DNA of 64,000 nt from a virus. The number at the start of each line of letters is the position of its first letter. Positions within the stretch are counted from its first letter, which is position 1. The notes under the pieces are model-generated. The model was not told the DNA's origin, did no database searches, and was given only the letters and a program-made list of their open reading frames with translations. The position numbers were made by a program, and so were the translations under genes. The DNA lies in the IMG/VR virus record IMGVR_UViG_3300024180_000002, positions 1 to 64,000 of that record; one strand, written 5' to 3'. Of the stretch, positions 1 to 8,244 are shown one piece after another.

Positions 1-1551
1 TTCGATTAAAGCAGATAATTTAGAACTAATTTCAGATTTGTAAGCATCTAATGTATCTACTGTTTCAGTTTCTTCTACTGCTTCAGTTTCTTCTTCTTCA
101 GTTTCTTCTACTGCTTCAGTTTCTTCTACGAATTCTTCTGCATTTTCTTTATCTTCAGCATCAACGTCTTCAACTTTATAAGTTTCTCCGTCTACTGTAA
201 ATTCTTTTTCTCCGTCTGCGATTGCCTTTGCTCTTGCAGCACCAAATGCATTTCCTTCTTCAACGTCTTCTTCTTCAGTTTCTTCAACTGCTTCAACGTC
301 TTCTTCTTCAGAAATTTCTTCGTCACCTGCATCGTCAACTGTGTCTTCTAATTCGTCTTCTAACTCGTCAGATTTGTCTTCAACTTCTGCACCATGATCT
401 AATTCATTATCTTCAGCATCAACTGTAGGTTCAGTAACATCCGTAGAATCGTCTTCTGCTTCAATTTCTTCAACTTCTTTACCAGCTTCATCTTCTAGTA
501 ATAAGTTAGAATTAACTGTTTCTGCAACGTATTCTGCGTATTCAGTAACTTTTTCTAAATTTTCTTTTAAGTATTCAATATACTTTAATAAGCCTTCATG
601 AGTTGTTGCACCTTCATTATAAGATTCTGCTAAATAATTAGTATAGTCTTTAATTGATTCAACACCTTCAGCAACATGCTCAGTATATGCAACGCTATTA
701 TCTAATTTCTCAGATATTTCGTTATTTGTAGTTATTGTATTATCTAAGTTTTCAGCAAGGTATGCAGAATACTCGATAGTCTTTTCTAATTTCTCAGCAA
801 GATAGTTTGAATATTCTTTAACGCTTTCAACTTCAGACTTTACAGATTCATCACTATTTAAAGATTCCATTCCCTCTTTAATAGTTTTTATTTCGCTTGA
901 TAAATACTGTGAATATTTATTAAAATCATCAGTACTTACGAATTTTGATTCAGCCATTTTGTTTTCAGTTTTATTTTCGGTTGTTAAAAGTTCTTTTGTA
1001 TTTCCAATTTCATAAATTTGAATGCTAGAATCGTTATCAAATCCGAAAGATTCGTTAACTCTTTTTAATTCAGCATTTTCAAAGCCAGGATCTGCAACTA
1101 AATCATAAGTGAATAATTGCTTAATTTTAACAGTCCCGTTAGATTCAACTGTACCAGCTGCTCTAGATGAAATTTGTAAAGGAACACCAGCATCAACCAA
1201 AGCTTTAGCCTGACGACCAGCTTCAGTATCAAGTAATCTGATTTTACCTTTTACTTGTTTTGTTTCGCTATCATAGGATAATTCTTCAATAACGTGAGAT
1301 ACGTTTTTTAAAGATACATCAAATGTTTGTGGGTGATCTAATTCTCCTAAAAGTTTAGAAGAACCTATTTTAGATTGAAGAGCTTCAATTTGTGGAACAT
1401 ATTCTGACTCAGTATAGATTCTATTATTTCTATTCTTTTTGTCAATTTCTCCAAATATACCTTCAAGGACATAAGCCCCATCACCATCTTGTTTGAATTC
1501 TAATTCACTAGAAGATCTTTCTAGGATTAATAGATTGTTTTTTGTATTCAT
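1..1551 (-). CDS. 21: Prohead protease (gp21-like) fused to scaffold-like region, partial
   Basis: The reading frame is open from the ATG at 1551 to the window edge, so the C-terminus is missing. Residues 1-160 resemble the T4 gp21 prohead protease, with a LEGIFGEIDKKNRNNRIY segment, a GELDHP motif (His73) and a QISSRA motif (Ser128/129), the expected catalytic His and Ser regions of this serine protease family. A candidate self-cleavage site RVNE|S lies at residues 164-168. After that come helical repeats of the type YxxYLAExLE (about residues 215-340) and then a very acidic, Glu/Val/Thr-rich tract, as expected for a gp22-like prohead core scaffold. An in-frame ATG at 957 (Met199, MAESKFVST) could start a scaffold-only product. 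In T4 these are separate genes 21 and 22. A late-promoter-like element lies 25 nt upstream. The protease should mature the capsid and the packaged proteins encoded in this window. Confidence 0.85.
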   Translation of the reverse strand, partial: MNTKNNLLILERSSSELEFKQDGDGAYVLEGIFGEIDKKNRNNRIYTESEYVPQIEALQSKIGSSKLLGELDHPQTFDVSLKNVSHVIEELSYDSETKQVKGKIRLLDTEAGRQAKALVDAGVPLQISSRAAGTVESNGTVKIKQLFTYDLVADPGFENAELKRVNESFGFDNDSSIQIYEIGNTKELLTTENKTENKMAESKFVSTDDFNKYSQYLSSEIKTIKEGMESLNSDESVKSEVESVKEYSNYLAEKLEKTIEYSAYLAENLDNTITTNNEISEKLDNSVAYTEHVAEGVESIKDYTNYLAESYNEGATTHEGLLKYIEYLKENLEKVTEYAEYVAETVNSNLLLEDEAGKEVEEIEAEDDSTDVTEPTVDAEDNELDHGAEVEDKSDELEDELEDTVDDAGDEEISEEEDVEAVEETEEEDVEEGNAFGAARAKAIADGEKEFTVDGETYKVEDVDAEDKENAEEFVEETEAVEETEEEETEAVEETETVDTLDAYKSEISSKLSALIE

Positions 1552-1576
1552 ATATTTTAATACTATGTTTGTTGTT

Positions 1577-1584
1577 TATATATC
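1577..1584 (-). promoter_or_regulatory. Late promoter candidate for the protease/scaffold gene
   Basis: Minus strand reads AAAAGATATATAAACAAC, 25 nt before the ATG at 1551. It matches the repeated GATATATA element found before other late genes here and is the likely gp55-dependent -10 element. Confidence 0.6.
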
Positions 1585-1613
1585 TTTTGAAGAATAATGA
1601 TTTTTCATTTTTT

Positions 1614-1982
1614 CTATATTTCTAAATCTCCTAGCTCATCTTCTAAGCCTCCAGCACCTTCTTCGCCACCTTCTTCCTTCTTAGCAGCTTCTTCCTCCTC
1701 AGTTTCCTTAGCCTTTACTTCTGTTTCAACTTCTAAATAATAAGTGACTAGAGTTTGCATATCTTCTTCGGTAAATGCGTTATTACCGTATTCTTTATAA
1801 AAATATTCTTTGAATTCTTTCTCTGTTTTACTTGTATTTATTACTCCTATAATTTCAGCAGATTTAATCTTTTCACCTGAATCTAAAAGAATATCATCTA
1901 CTATTACATCTGAATCGTCTCCGACTTCTAGTGCATCTTCTGTTAAATTAGAGTAGTTTTTAAATGTTTTTAAGTGTTTCAT
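1614..1982 (-). CDS. Small acidic core-type protein with CTS-like N-terminus
   Basis: This 122-residue protein begins MKHLKTFKNYSNLTEDALE, which resembles the T4 capsid-targeting peptide (MKTYQEFIAEA type), and ends in a long Glu/Ala/Gly-rich acidic tail. It sits between portal gene 20 and the protease, where T4 carries the small prohead core genes 67 and 68. A role as a minor prohead core or internal protein is therefore likely, but no sequence match to gp67 or gp68 is claimed. The start is fixed by the CTS-like peptide, although a late-promoter-like element lies only 7 nt upstream, which would give an almost leaderless mRNA. Confidence 0.6.
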   Translation of the reverse strand: MKHLKTFKNYSNLTEDALEVGDDSDVIVDDILLDSGEKIKSAEIIGVINTSKTEKEFKEYFYKEYGNNAFTEEDMQTLVTYYLEVETEVKAKETEEEEAAKKEEGGEEGAGGLEDELGDLEI

Positions 1983-1989
1983 TGCTAAT

Positions 1990-1998
1990 TATATATTC
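1990..1998 (-). promoter_or_regulatory. Late promoter candidate, near-leaderless
   Basis: Minus strand reads AAAAGAATATATAATTAG. This is the GAATATATA variant and it ends only 7 nt before the ATG at 1982. Confidence 0.5.
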
Positions 1999-2004
1999 TT
2001 TTTT

Positions 2005-3600
2005 CTAGAATCCCATGTCCATAGGGTCCACCTCAGGTTCTTCTGCTTCTTCAGAAGCTTGTCTTTGTTTATAAGCTTCGTTTGCAGCTTTATCGTCAGG
2101 GGATAATTTTAAATATCTGTCTACTAAGAATTCCATATCAAAGTAAGGCATTTCTTCCATAGTAACTGGATCTGTTTTCATTAGAGAATCTTGCATTGTA
2201 GATATAAAGTCTAATCGTTTCTCCATGATTTCCATTTGTTTTAATTCAGCAAACATATTCTCTTCATTAAATTGAATAGCTATTTGAGTTCTAAAACCTG
2301 CATCATCTTTAAATTCAGGAAATTTAAGACACATTTGTAACCATAGGGGTTTTACTAAAATTTCTTGGAAAGAAGAACGTAATCTTTTGATAAATTTAGA
2401 AAACTTAATTTCATCTCTAATCATACCATCAGCTGCAAGGTTAAAGTCACCTCCACCGTCTTCGTACATGAATCTATTGAATGGTATTTTAGAAACCATT
2501 TTTAATTTATCATTAAAATATTTAAGTGCTTCTGTATCTGATAATTCGGGACCGTCTCCTCCTAAAGTTTCAATCTCTGGAGATTCTCCTTCTTTAGATG
2601 GTAACCAATATTCTTTGTTAAATTGGAGCATTGGTTTTCCATTAGTTGCTAATGTAGCTGAATCCCAATCAAAATCTACAACTTCTTTATAATTACCCAT
2701 TAATTGAGCAAGAGATTGTTTAGCTCTTGTTTTAGATTTACCACCAACTGGAATAATAAACTTCATTCTATATGATGAGTTTGTAACCGCCCAGATAACT
2801 CTAGTATGTTCCATTATTCTCATCAGGTTAAATGATCTTATAAGTCTTTCTAAGTAACTTACTCTCGAGGCAGTGGTTATTGAAGAATAAGAAAGATAGA
2901 TAATCTGTGAATCATACAGGACTCTCTCCTTAACAGGATCGTCCTTAAATTGAACCCATACTTTTTTACCATCATCTTTATTATAACCTGGCATTAGTGT
3001 AATAGGATCTATTTCCTTAAATCCTATAATCTGATCTTGATCTGGGCTGTAAATAATTTCAAAAGAAAGATATCCGTCAATTAAGAATTTTCTAAAGAAG
3101 TACCATGCCGATTGATCTGAATTAAATCCAAAATATTGATATAAATCTCTGTATGATTTATTTAAGTACTTTGTAACTTCTTCTGAAACATCCATTCCTA
3201 TAAGTTCTGGATTTCCAATAAAGTTCTTATTGTCATACACGATAGATTCATCACATAAGATATCTAATATATCTTCTATTTCATCATGTGTAGAAAATCT
3301 TCTTAATTCTTCTCTTTTACCTTCATAACCTTGGTCAAAGAAAGGAATATTTTTTCTCATATTGGTATCTGCCATCGATAATGCAGCAAATGCCCCATAC
3401 ATGTTATCGTCATCTAGACCCATCTGATTCATTTGGCCGTAACCAAATTCATCTTCTACAGGGCCTATTGCCTGAGATTGTCTTAAGACTAAATCATCGT
3501 AATACATTCCGAAAGACGAGAGTCTTTTTAATGTATCACTTAGTGTGAATGATCTTTTACCAGTACTTAATGGTCCGTTTCTTTCTATAAATCCTGCCAT
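2005..3600 (-). CDS. 20: Portal vertex protein (gp20-like)
   Basis: At 531 residues the protein is close to the 524 of T4 gp20, and it sits directly before the core and protease genes as in T4. The middle of the protein (about residues 95-420) has the T4-type portal pattern: a domain around DEIEDILDILCDESIVYD, then a core with YLNKSYRDLYQYFGFN and ITTASRVSYLERLIRSFNLM, and a stem segment with PFNRFMYEDGGGDFN. The C-terminus is acidic and Glu/Pro-rich. The portal is the dodecameric entry pore for DNA and the initiator of prohead assembly. A late-promoter-like element lies 33 nt upstream, overlapping the end of the preceding gene. Confidence 0.88.
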   Translation of the reverse strand: MAGFIERNGPLSTGKRSFTLSDTLKRLSSFGMYYDDLVLRQSQAIGPVEDEFGYGQMNQMGLDDDNMYGAFAALSMADTNMRKNIPFFDQGYEGKREELRRFSTHDEIEDILDILCDESIVYDNKNFIGNPELIGMDVSEEVTKYLNKSYRDLYQYFGFNSDQSAWYFFRKFLIDGYLSFEIIYSPDQDQIIGFKEIDPITLMPGYNKDDGKKVWVQFKDDPVKERVLYDSQIIYLSYSSITTASRVSYLERLIRSFNLMRIMEHTRVIWAVTNSSYRMKFIIPVGGKSKTRAKQSLAQLMGNYKEVVDFDWDSATLATNGKPMLQFNKEYWLPSKEGESPEIETLGGDGPELSDTEALKYFNDKLKMVSKIPFNRFMYEDGGGDFNLAADGMIRDEIKFSKFIKRLRSSFQEILVKPLWLQMCLKFPEFKDDAGFRTQIAIQFNEENMFAELKQMEIMEKRLDFISTMQDSLMKTDPVTMEEMPYFDMEFLVDRYLKLSPDDKAANEAYKQRQASEEAEEPEVDPMDMGF

Positions 3601-3632
3601 GTGTTAAAATTACAATTGTATTATACTTCTCT

Positions 3633-4229
3633 TTATATATTCTTTTTTCTACGATGATCTTCAAATAATCTAATAAGCTGCTGTTTATCAATTCCCTGAA
3701 GAGAATCGAAGTCACATATTGCCATCTTACACCAATCTTTATAAGCTACTACAGCTTGATTAGTTTTTTTAGAAGGCTTATATCTTCTTATTGCAAAATC
3801 ATATCCAAATGATTCAAGATATCTTTTTGCACCTTTATATGAAAATCTGGGTAAACCTTTTTGTTTTTTAGCGTCTTCCTTTTTAGAAGCGGATTTTATA
3901 GATGATTCGTATCTACCATATATCTCGTCTAAGAATTCTTCTCTAAATTTAGGAGGAAGCATTGTTATATTAATTCCTATGTCGTCTCCTTCATAAGGAT
4001 CTAAGGCTAGAACAACAGGATTATCATCATACCATTTAATATCCTCTGTTATTGGGGTATATTCAAATACATACATTTTTCCTGGAACAAATCTAGATCT
4101 AATAGAACCCACTGCCTTTTCCTTTTTATCCTTTAAACTTTTTTGAAACCACTGTTCAGCCTCGTTGGCCGCCTTGGCCCTACCCTTGCCCTTTATTAAT
4201 TTTTTTATTTCCTCTTTAATGTAGCCCAT
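3633..4229 (-). CDS. Conserved T4-type phage protein of unknown role
   Basis: This 198-residue basic protein has a central stretch with FVPGKMYVFEYTP, a YDDNP motif and GINITMLPPKFREEF. I recall this general pattern from uncharacterised proteins of T4-like marine phages, but I cannot name a function. The C-terminal third is Lys/Arg-rich and may bind nucleic acid. It overlaps gene 4 by 14 nt and lies just upstream of the portal gene, so a head or DNA-packaging role is possible by context only. Confidence 0.55.
   Translation of the reverse strand: MGYIKEEIKKLIKGKGRAKAANEAEQWFQKSLKDKKEKAVGSIRSRFVPGKMYVFEYTPITEDIKWYDDNPVVLALDPYEGDDIGINITMLPPKFREEFLDEIYGRYESSIKSASKKEDAKKQKGLPRFSYKGAKRYLESFGYDFAIRRYKPSKKTNQAVVAYKDWCKMAICDFDSLQGIDKQQLIRLFEDHRRKKNI
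3634..3642 (-). promoter_or_regulatory. Late promoter candidate for the portal gene
   Basis: Minus strand reads AAAAAGAATATATAAAGAG, 33 nt before the ATG at 3600. It is the GAATATATA variant of the repeated late element. Confidence 0.55.
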
Positions 4230-4704
4230 TTATTATAGTTTCTTCTGTTAGAACTATGAAGTTCCAATTTCTTTGAGAGCAGAATTCTTTAGCTGCATTA
4301 TATTTATCCATATTTTTAACATATTGCTCTGCTAAAAATTTATATGACTTAAGAGCCTTCTTAGAATTTACTCTAGGAGGCTCTGGTTTTATTATCTGTT
4401 GCTTTGGTTTGATTTCTACTAGATATTCTTTAGTAGTTTTATCGGGCTGAATTGCCTTAAAATAAAAATCAGGGTAATATTTCCTTTTGGTAGAATCTTG
4501 TCTAGACCAATATGGTATTTCAACTGGTTCGCTTGACCACATACTTACCTTTTCATTTTTGTCACACCACATCATAAACTTACGTTCCCAGGAACTTCTA
4601 TATATGATAGGAGTAGGTCCTGCATATTTAGAAGGATTATTAGGTTTATAATAACCTTGATTAAATCCTGAATTTTTAGTTGGTTTGACATTCTTTATTG
4701 ACAT
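4216..4704 (-). CDS. 4: Head completion protein (gp4-like)
   Basis: This 162-residue protein carries the gp4/gp50 head-completion signature, with YAGPTPIIYRSSWERKFMMW near the N-terminus followed by WSSEPVEIPYWS. It continues with a PD-(D/E)XK-like arrangement, YYPDFYF (about residues 79-85) and YLVEIKPK (about residues 96-103). In T4, gp4 acts on filled heads before tail joining, and the fold is that of a small nuclease. It overlaps the gp55 gene at 4704 by one base and the 198-residue gene by 14 nt, so these are translated as a unit. Confidence 0.85.
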   Translation of the reverse strand: MSIKNVKPTKNSGFNQGYYKPNNPSKYAGPTPIIYRSSWERKFMMWCDKNEKVSMWSSEPVEIPYWSRQDSTKRKYYPDFYFKAIQPDKTTKEYLVEIKPKQQIIKPEPPRVNSKKALKSYKFLAEQYVKNMDKYNAAKEFCSQRNWNFIVLTEETIINGLH

Positions 4705-5087
4705 TAGATGCTATAAATTCCTGTTTGATTTTCAGAGTTGCCTGATCCTTTGTCTATAGATAGAGTTCCTTTGTATTTTTGAGGGTGAATCTTATTCCAT
4801 CCTTTGGCGTATCCTCTCTTTGCTATCTCTGTGAAATAAGCAAATGCATTTGGATATTTAGGATTGAAGTTTCTCCAATATTTTAAAAGGTCTAATATAG
4901 CGAATTGTAGACAATCGTTCCTATCATCTTCACTAACATACCTCATCCTATTGATCGCCTTTTCTGCCAAGAGAATTAGCATTTTTTCAGCATCTCTTGT
5001 TAATTTATCCTGTTCTTTTGAAAGGACCATTTGATCAAAGAGGTCTCTGTTATTTAAATAGTTTTTTGATTTTCTTCTTTTAGCCAC
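4704..5087 (-). CDS. 55: Late transcription sigma factor (gp55-like)
   Basis: The protein has 127 residues, with NYLNNRDLFDQM near the N-terminus, which matches the NYVNNKELLQAI region of T4 gp55. It continues with DCLQFAILDLLKYWRNFNPK and NAFAYFTEIAKRGYAKGW, which line up with the gp55 sigma-2-like region (GIEASIKGLHNFD, then PHAYITQACFNAF). It is shorter than T4 gp55 (185 residues) and the C-terminal part, where T4 gp55 contacts the sliding clamp, is reduced to GSGNSENQTGIYSI. It should direct host RNA polymerase to late promoters, for which the repeated GATATATA elements in this window are good candidates. Confidence 0.82.
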   Translation of the reverse strand: MAKRRKSKNYLNNRDLFDQMVLSKEQDKLTRDAEKMLILLAEKAINRMRYVSEDDRNDCLQFAILDLLKYWRNFNPKYPNAFAYFTEIAKRGYAKGWNKIHPQKYKGTLSIDKGSGNSENQTGIYSI

Positions 5088-5146
5088 AATGTTGTTGGTT
5101 TATTTATAGAGATTATACTCAAAAATGTTAAAAAGTTTATTAACCT

Positions 5147-5169
5147 AAAAAAGGGACCAATGGTCCCTT
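5147..5169 (-). terminator. Rho-independent terminator
   Basis: An 8-bp perfect stem AAGGGACC/GGTCCCTT with a 3-nt loop is followed on the minus strand by a T-run (TTTTTTAGG). It lies directly after the stop of the gene at 5192 and before gene 55. Confidence 0.85.
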
Positions 5170-5191
5170 CTCTATTTTACGATGATACGTC

Positions 5192-5944
5192 TTATGCGTT
5201 TAAAGCTTCGATCTTATCTTCCCATACTTTAATCTCTGAATTAATTAAAGCATCAGCAGCTTTAATTTCTTCAATTGATTTATCAGCTTCAGCTAATAAA
5301 CCTCTTTGATCTTTTAAGAAAGAAATCATTTCTTCAAACTTTGAAATTTCTTCAGATTTCTTAGCAAGTTCTAAAGTTTCTCCTTCTAGCATTTCAATTA
5401 CTACAGCTGAAGCGTCTTCTGAAGTTTCTGCTTTAATATAAGATACTGCTTCGTTAGCGGTAGCTGAAAAGAATTTATTTAATTTGGTGTCTTTGTTGAA
5501 TCTTGAAATAAATAGATTTTCATCTAATTTAAATAAATCAACAGTGACACCTCCCTTCTTATACGTGGTAGCGAAGTCTAAATACATGAAATTTTCTACA
5601 ATAGTAGAAAGGCTTTCAAATAATTCAGCTTTATTTTTGTTGTCATATCTAACTAGTCCGCTGGCTAATACGTATGTTGAGAATGATTCAGTAATTTCAG
5701 ATGTTCCATTGTAGAACTTTCCTTCTTCAATGTTGTAAATAAATTTTGAACCTTTGTTATACCATTTGATATCGTTTCCTACTATATCGAAGTTTTCAAA
5801 AGCAGAAATTGCGTTTAAAAATTCTTTATTAGTTGGTCTTTCGATAATTTCAATGTTGTTTTCTTTTATTTCGTAAGCTCTATTATTTAAATAGAATTGA
5901 ACGTTTTCTTCAATTTTTACGAAAGGTGCTAACATGTTTGTCAT
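5192..5944 (-). CDS. Unknown protein with helical C-terminus, probable late gene
   Basis: This 250-residue protein is not recognised. The N-terminal 150 residues are mixed alpha/beta (MTNMLAPFVKIEENVQFYL), and the last 70 residues are strongly helical and Glu/Lys-rich, likely coiled coil (about residues 185-250). It has no CTS-like start, signal peptide or membrane segment. A late-promoter-like element lies 30 nt upstream and a strong terminator follows directly, so it can be made from its own late transcript, which hints at high expression and a virion role. Confidence 0.6.
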   Translation of the reverse strand: MTNMLAPFVKIEENVQFYLNNRAYEIKENNIEIIERPTNKEFLNAISAFENFDIVGNDIKWYNKGSKFIYNIEEGKFYNGTSEITESFSTYVLASGLVRYDNKNKAELFESLSTIVENFMYLDFATTYKKGGVTVDLFKLDENLFISRFNKDTKLNKFFSATANEAVSYIKAETSEDASAVVIEMLEGETLELAKKSEEISKFEEMISFLKDQRGLLAEADKSIEEIKAADALINSEIKVWEDKIEALNA

Positions 5945-5973
5945 TTTATTATTCGTTTAATTTTATTGTTTAA

Positions 5974-6867
5974 CTATATATCTGTATCGTTTTCATCAAT
6001 TATGTTAGGATTGTCAGGTTGTGCCTGTGATTGCTCATCCTTTGCCTCTCCTTTATTAGATGTAATTGATTTTTGTTTTATTTCAAACATCCTATTTCCA
6101 GCGTGAAATTCAGAAGATCCACCTGAACCATATCTATATGCTCTAGATTCTCCAGATTCTCCAGATGATCCAGAACCTGGATTTCCGTCTGGCGTGTTTG
6201 AGAAAGAAGGTATAAATGAATTTACTTCTATTGGAAATGTTATTTTATATTTGTCTTTATCGTCGAATCCAAAATCTATTGGAGCCTCCACTGTATAATC
6301 ATCCGGTAAAGAATAATACGAAGGTAATCTGTACGTTCCTTCTTCTAGATGTCCTACTTCTATGTTAAAGTAATTAGATTTATATAATTTCTTTACTATC
6401 ATTTCAGTAATCTTTAAAGAATCTAACATTGAAGATACTAAAACTTCTATGTCAAAATTTATTAAAATTGGAATCATTTCAAATTCAGAAGAATATGCTT
6501 GTAGAGCTCCTTCTTCATCAAGTCTAGAATAATTTCCCATTATTCTTTTATTGACTAGTTTAGAAGATTCTATAGATATTGAAGAAATTCTAGCGACTCC
6601 TCTTGGAATTACATCGTAATTTCCATCTGCAAACCCAGGATCAGGGTAGCAGTCATCGCCACTTGCTGTTGTAAATAGAAAATTATCTCTTAAAAATTGA
6701 TCGTCTCCTGTGATCGAATAATAAAAAGGAACGTCTATATCCTTTCTCTCATTAGCGCTTACTTGTCTTTGAAACCAAACTTTATTATTTAAGTCTGCCA
6801 ATAGACCGATAATTATATGCCTAATTACAGAATCGTCCGTGTTATATTTAAGATTATATGTAGCCAT
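5974..6867 (-). CDS. Probable virion protein, unknown role
   Basis: This 297-residue protein begins MATYNLKYNTDDSVIRHIII. It has a beta-rich central region, followed by LPDDYTVEAPIDFGFDDKDK and a predicted strand KITFPIEVNSFIPSF. The last 70 residues are a low-complexity Gly/Ser/Glu and Gln/Asn/Asp-rich tail with no membrane segment. The style resembles phage head-tail or tail proteins, but I cannot name a T4 counterpart. It starts 4 nt after the AAA+ ATPase gene and is probably co-transcribed with it. Confidence 0.55.
   Translation of the reverse strand: MATYNLKYNTDDSVIRHIIIGLLADLNNKVWFQRQVSANERKDIDVPFYYSITGDDQFLRDNFLFTTASGDDCYPDPGFADGNYDVIPRGVARISSISIESSKLVNKRIMGNYSRLDEEGALQAYSSEFEMIPILINFDIEVLVSSMLDSLKITEMIVKKLYKSNYFNIEVGHLEEGTYRLPSYYSLPDDYTVEAPIDFGFDDKDKYKITFPIEVNSFIPSFSNTPDGNPGSGSSGESGESRAYRYGSGGSSEFHAGNRMFEIKQKSITSNKGEAKDEQSQAQPDNPNIIDENDTDI
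5975..5982 (-). promoter_or_regulatory. Late promoter candidate
   Basis: Minus strand reads GATACAGATATATAGTTAAA, 30 nt before the ATG at 5944. It overlaps the end of the preceding gene. Confidence 0.55.
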
Positions 6868-6870
6868 TTA

Positions 6871-8208
6871 TTATAGGTATCTTGTCGCTGCTCTTTGCCA
6901 GTTTGGTAAACCTGACATTTTTAAACCAGCTGCTTTAACGAATGTTCTCATAGAAATATCGTTTGCGTTTTTCATAAATTCGTAGATTTCTTCCTTTTCT
7001 TTAAGTGGCATCTCGGTAGGTTCTAAATGGGGTAATAACCTTTCCATTCTTTCCATTAAGGTTGCATCATCAGGATTTACATCTACTAAAATAGATCTAG
7101 ATCTAATAGCTCCATCTGGATCTGCCTTTTCTTTTGCTAAATTCGAAATAAAAATTACTCTTCCTGCGAATTCAAATGAGTTAGGAACAATTCCATTTTC
7201 TTCTAATGTGAATGCTTCTTCAGGACTCACATCTTTAGGATCATATACTGCTTTAGTCTTTTTTAAATAAGAGATTTTTCTTACTTTCTTTGTATCTAAT
7301 GCCGCTTTCATTAAGTTTCTACCGTTTTCATCTCTAAATACTGCATCACAGTCATCAAAGATTAATGTCTTATTTCTATATTGATAGAATTTCTTATACA
7401 TCATAATAACAGATGCTGCACCTGAAACCATAACGTAATCTTCTTCGTCAACAAGACCTTCATCTTTCATTGCTCTTTCTACATTATATGTTTTACCAGT
7501 ACCTGCTCTACCTGAAATAAATAAAGAGTTAAATGCACCTGCAGCGACTCTTCTTGATATTTCGTAAATATCTTCCATTGTTTCTTCAAGATATTTAACC
7601 TTATCATTAAGTGTCATATCATTTTGTGTTTCAGCTGCGGTAGGTTTTACTACAACCTGCTGTCCTTTCTTAATATTCATGATTGAAGAATAAGGAACTT
7701 CTAATTCGTCTGCTATTTTATTAACGGCCATTCCAGCTGCTAATTTAGCCTCGATCATTTTAATTTCTTCTTTAGAGAATGCTCTTTTAGTTCTTCTTTC
7801 TAATAACATTGACTCTTGTATAGATGCAACGTATTTTTTATCCATTAATCTAACGAATTCTCCAACTAATTTAACAATTGGGAATGTTTCAGATGAAATA
7901 GAAAAATCAGATTTAGCGTCTGCTGCATCTGAGAAATAGATTATAGAACCTACAATACCAGGGTTTTTTGCAGCAGCGGGAGTTACCATAAATGCCTCTG
8001 TACCTTTACTTGAGTAAAACATTACTCCAGAACCCATATCAGTTATCATTTCAAATGGAAACTTTTTAAAGTCCTTCTTTGTTTTCTTATTTACAAATCT
8101 TGCGATTATCGTAGCTGCTTTATTTAGAGAAGGATTTACAAGTTCTATTGAACCCGTTTTCATAGCTTCATTTAAATACTGATCGTATTTTAAGATTTTA
8201 TTATTCAT
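6871..8208 (-). CDS. AAA+ ATPase with capsid-targeting-like N-terminus
   Basis: This 445-residue protein begins MNNKILKYDQYLNEAMK, which fits a T4 capsid-targeting peptide with an LNE|A cleavage site at residues 12-15. A second candidate site (LLE|R, 135-137) lies in an ESMLLER context. Residues 142-183 look like a helix-turn-helix (KIADELEVPYSSIMNIKKG). The AAA+ module follows, with Walker A GRAGTGKT at 233-240 and Walker B LIFDDCDAVF near 282-291. A late-type promoter lies 27 nt upstream, separating it from gp46/gp47. An ATPase delivered in the head, or one that works in assembly, are both possible. Its substrate cannot be told from the sequence. Confidence 0.75.
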   Translation of the reverse strand: MNNKILKYDQYLNEAMKTGSIELVNPSLNKAATIIARFVNKKTKKDFKKFPFEMITDMGSGVMFYSSKGTEAFMVTPAAAKNPGIVGSIIYFSDAADAKSDFSISSETFPIVKLVGEFVRLMDKKYVASIQESMLLERRTKRAFSKEEIKMIEAKLAAGMAVNKIADELEVPYSSIMNIKKGQQVVVKPTAAETQNDMTLNDKVKYLEETMEDIYEISRRVAAGAFNSLFISGRAGTGKTYNVERAMKDEGLVDEEDYVMVSGAASVIMMYKKFYQYRNKTLIFDDCDAVFRDENGRNLMKAALDTKKVRKISYLKKTKAVYDPKDVSPEEAFTLEENGIVPNSFEFAGRVIFISNLAKEKADPDGAIRSRSILVDVNPDDATLMERMERLLPHLEPTEMPLKEKEEIYEFMKNANDISMRTFVKAAGLKMSGLPNWQRAATRYL

Positions 8209-8235
8209 GTTTAAGTGAAATCTTTTTATTTGATT

Positions 8236-8243
8236 TATATATC
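8236..8243 (-). promoter_or_regulatory. Late promoter candidate for the AAA+ ATPase gene
   Basis: Minus strand reads AATAAAGATATATAAATCAA, 27 nt before the ATG at 8208, in the gap after gene 46. Confidence 0.6.
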
Positions 8244-8244
8244 T

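Noticed and set aside
222-428. Plus-strand Leu/Gln-rich frame
   Set aside because: It is the complement of the repetitive acidic scaffold tract, hence an artefact of codon bias.
4620-4640. TATATAT inside gene 4
   Set aside because: It lies inside coding sequence, is not placed before a start codon and lacks the GATATATA context, so it is taken as chance in AT-rich DNA.
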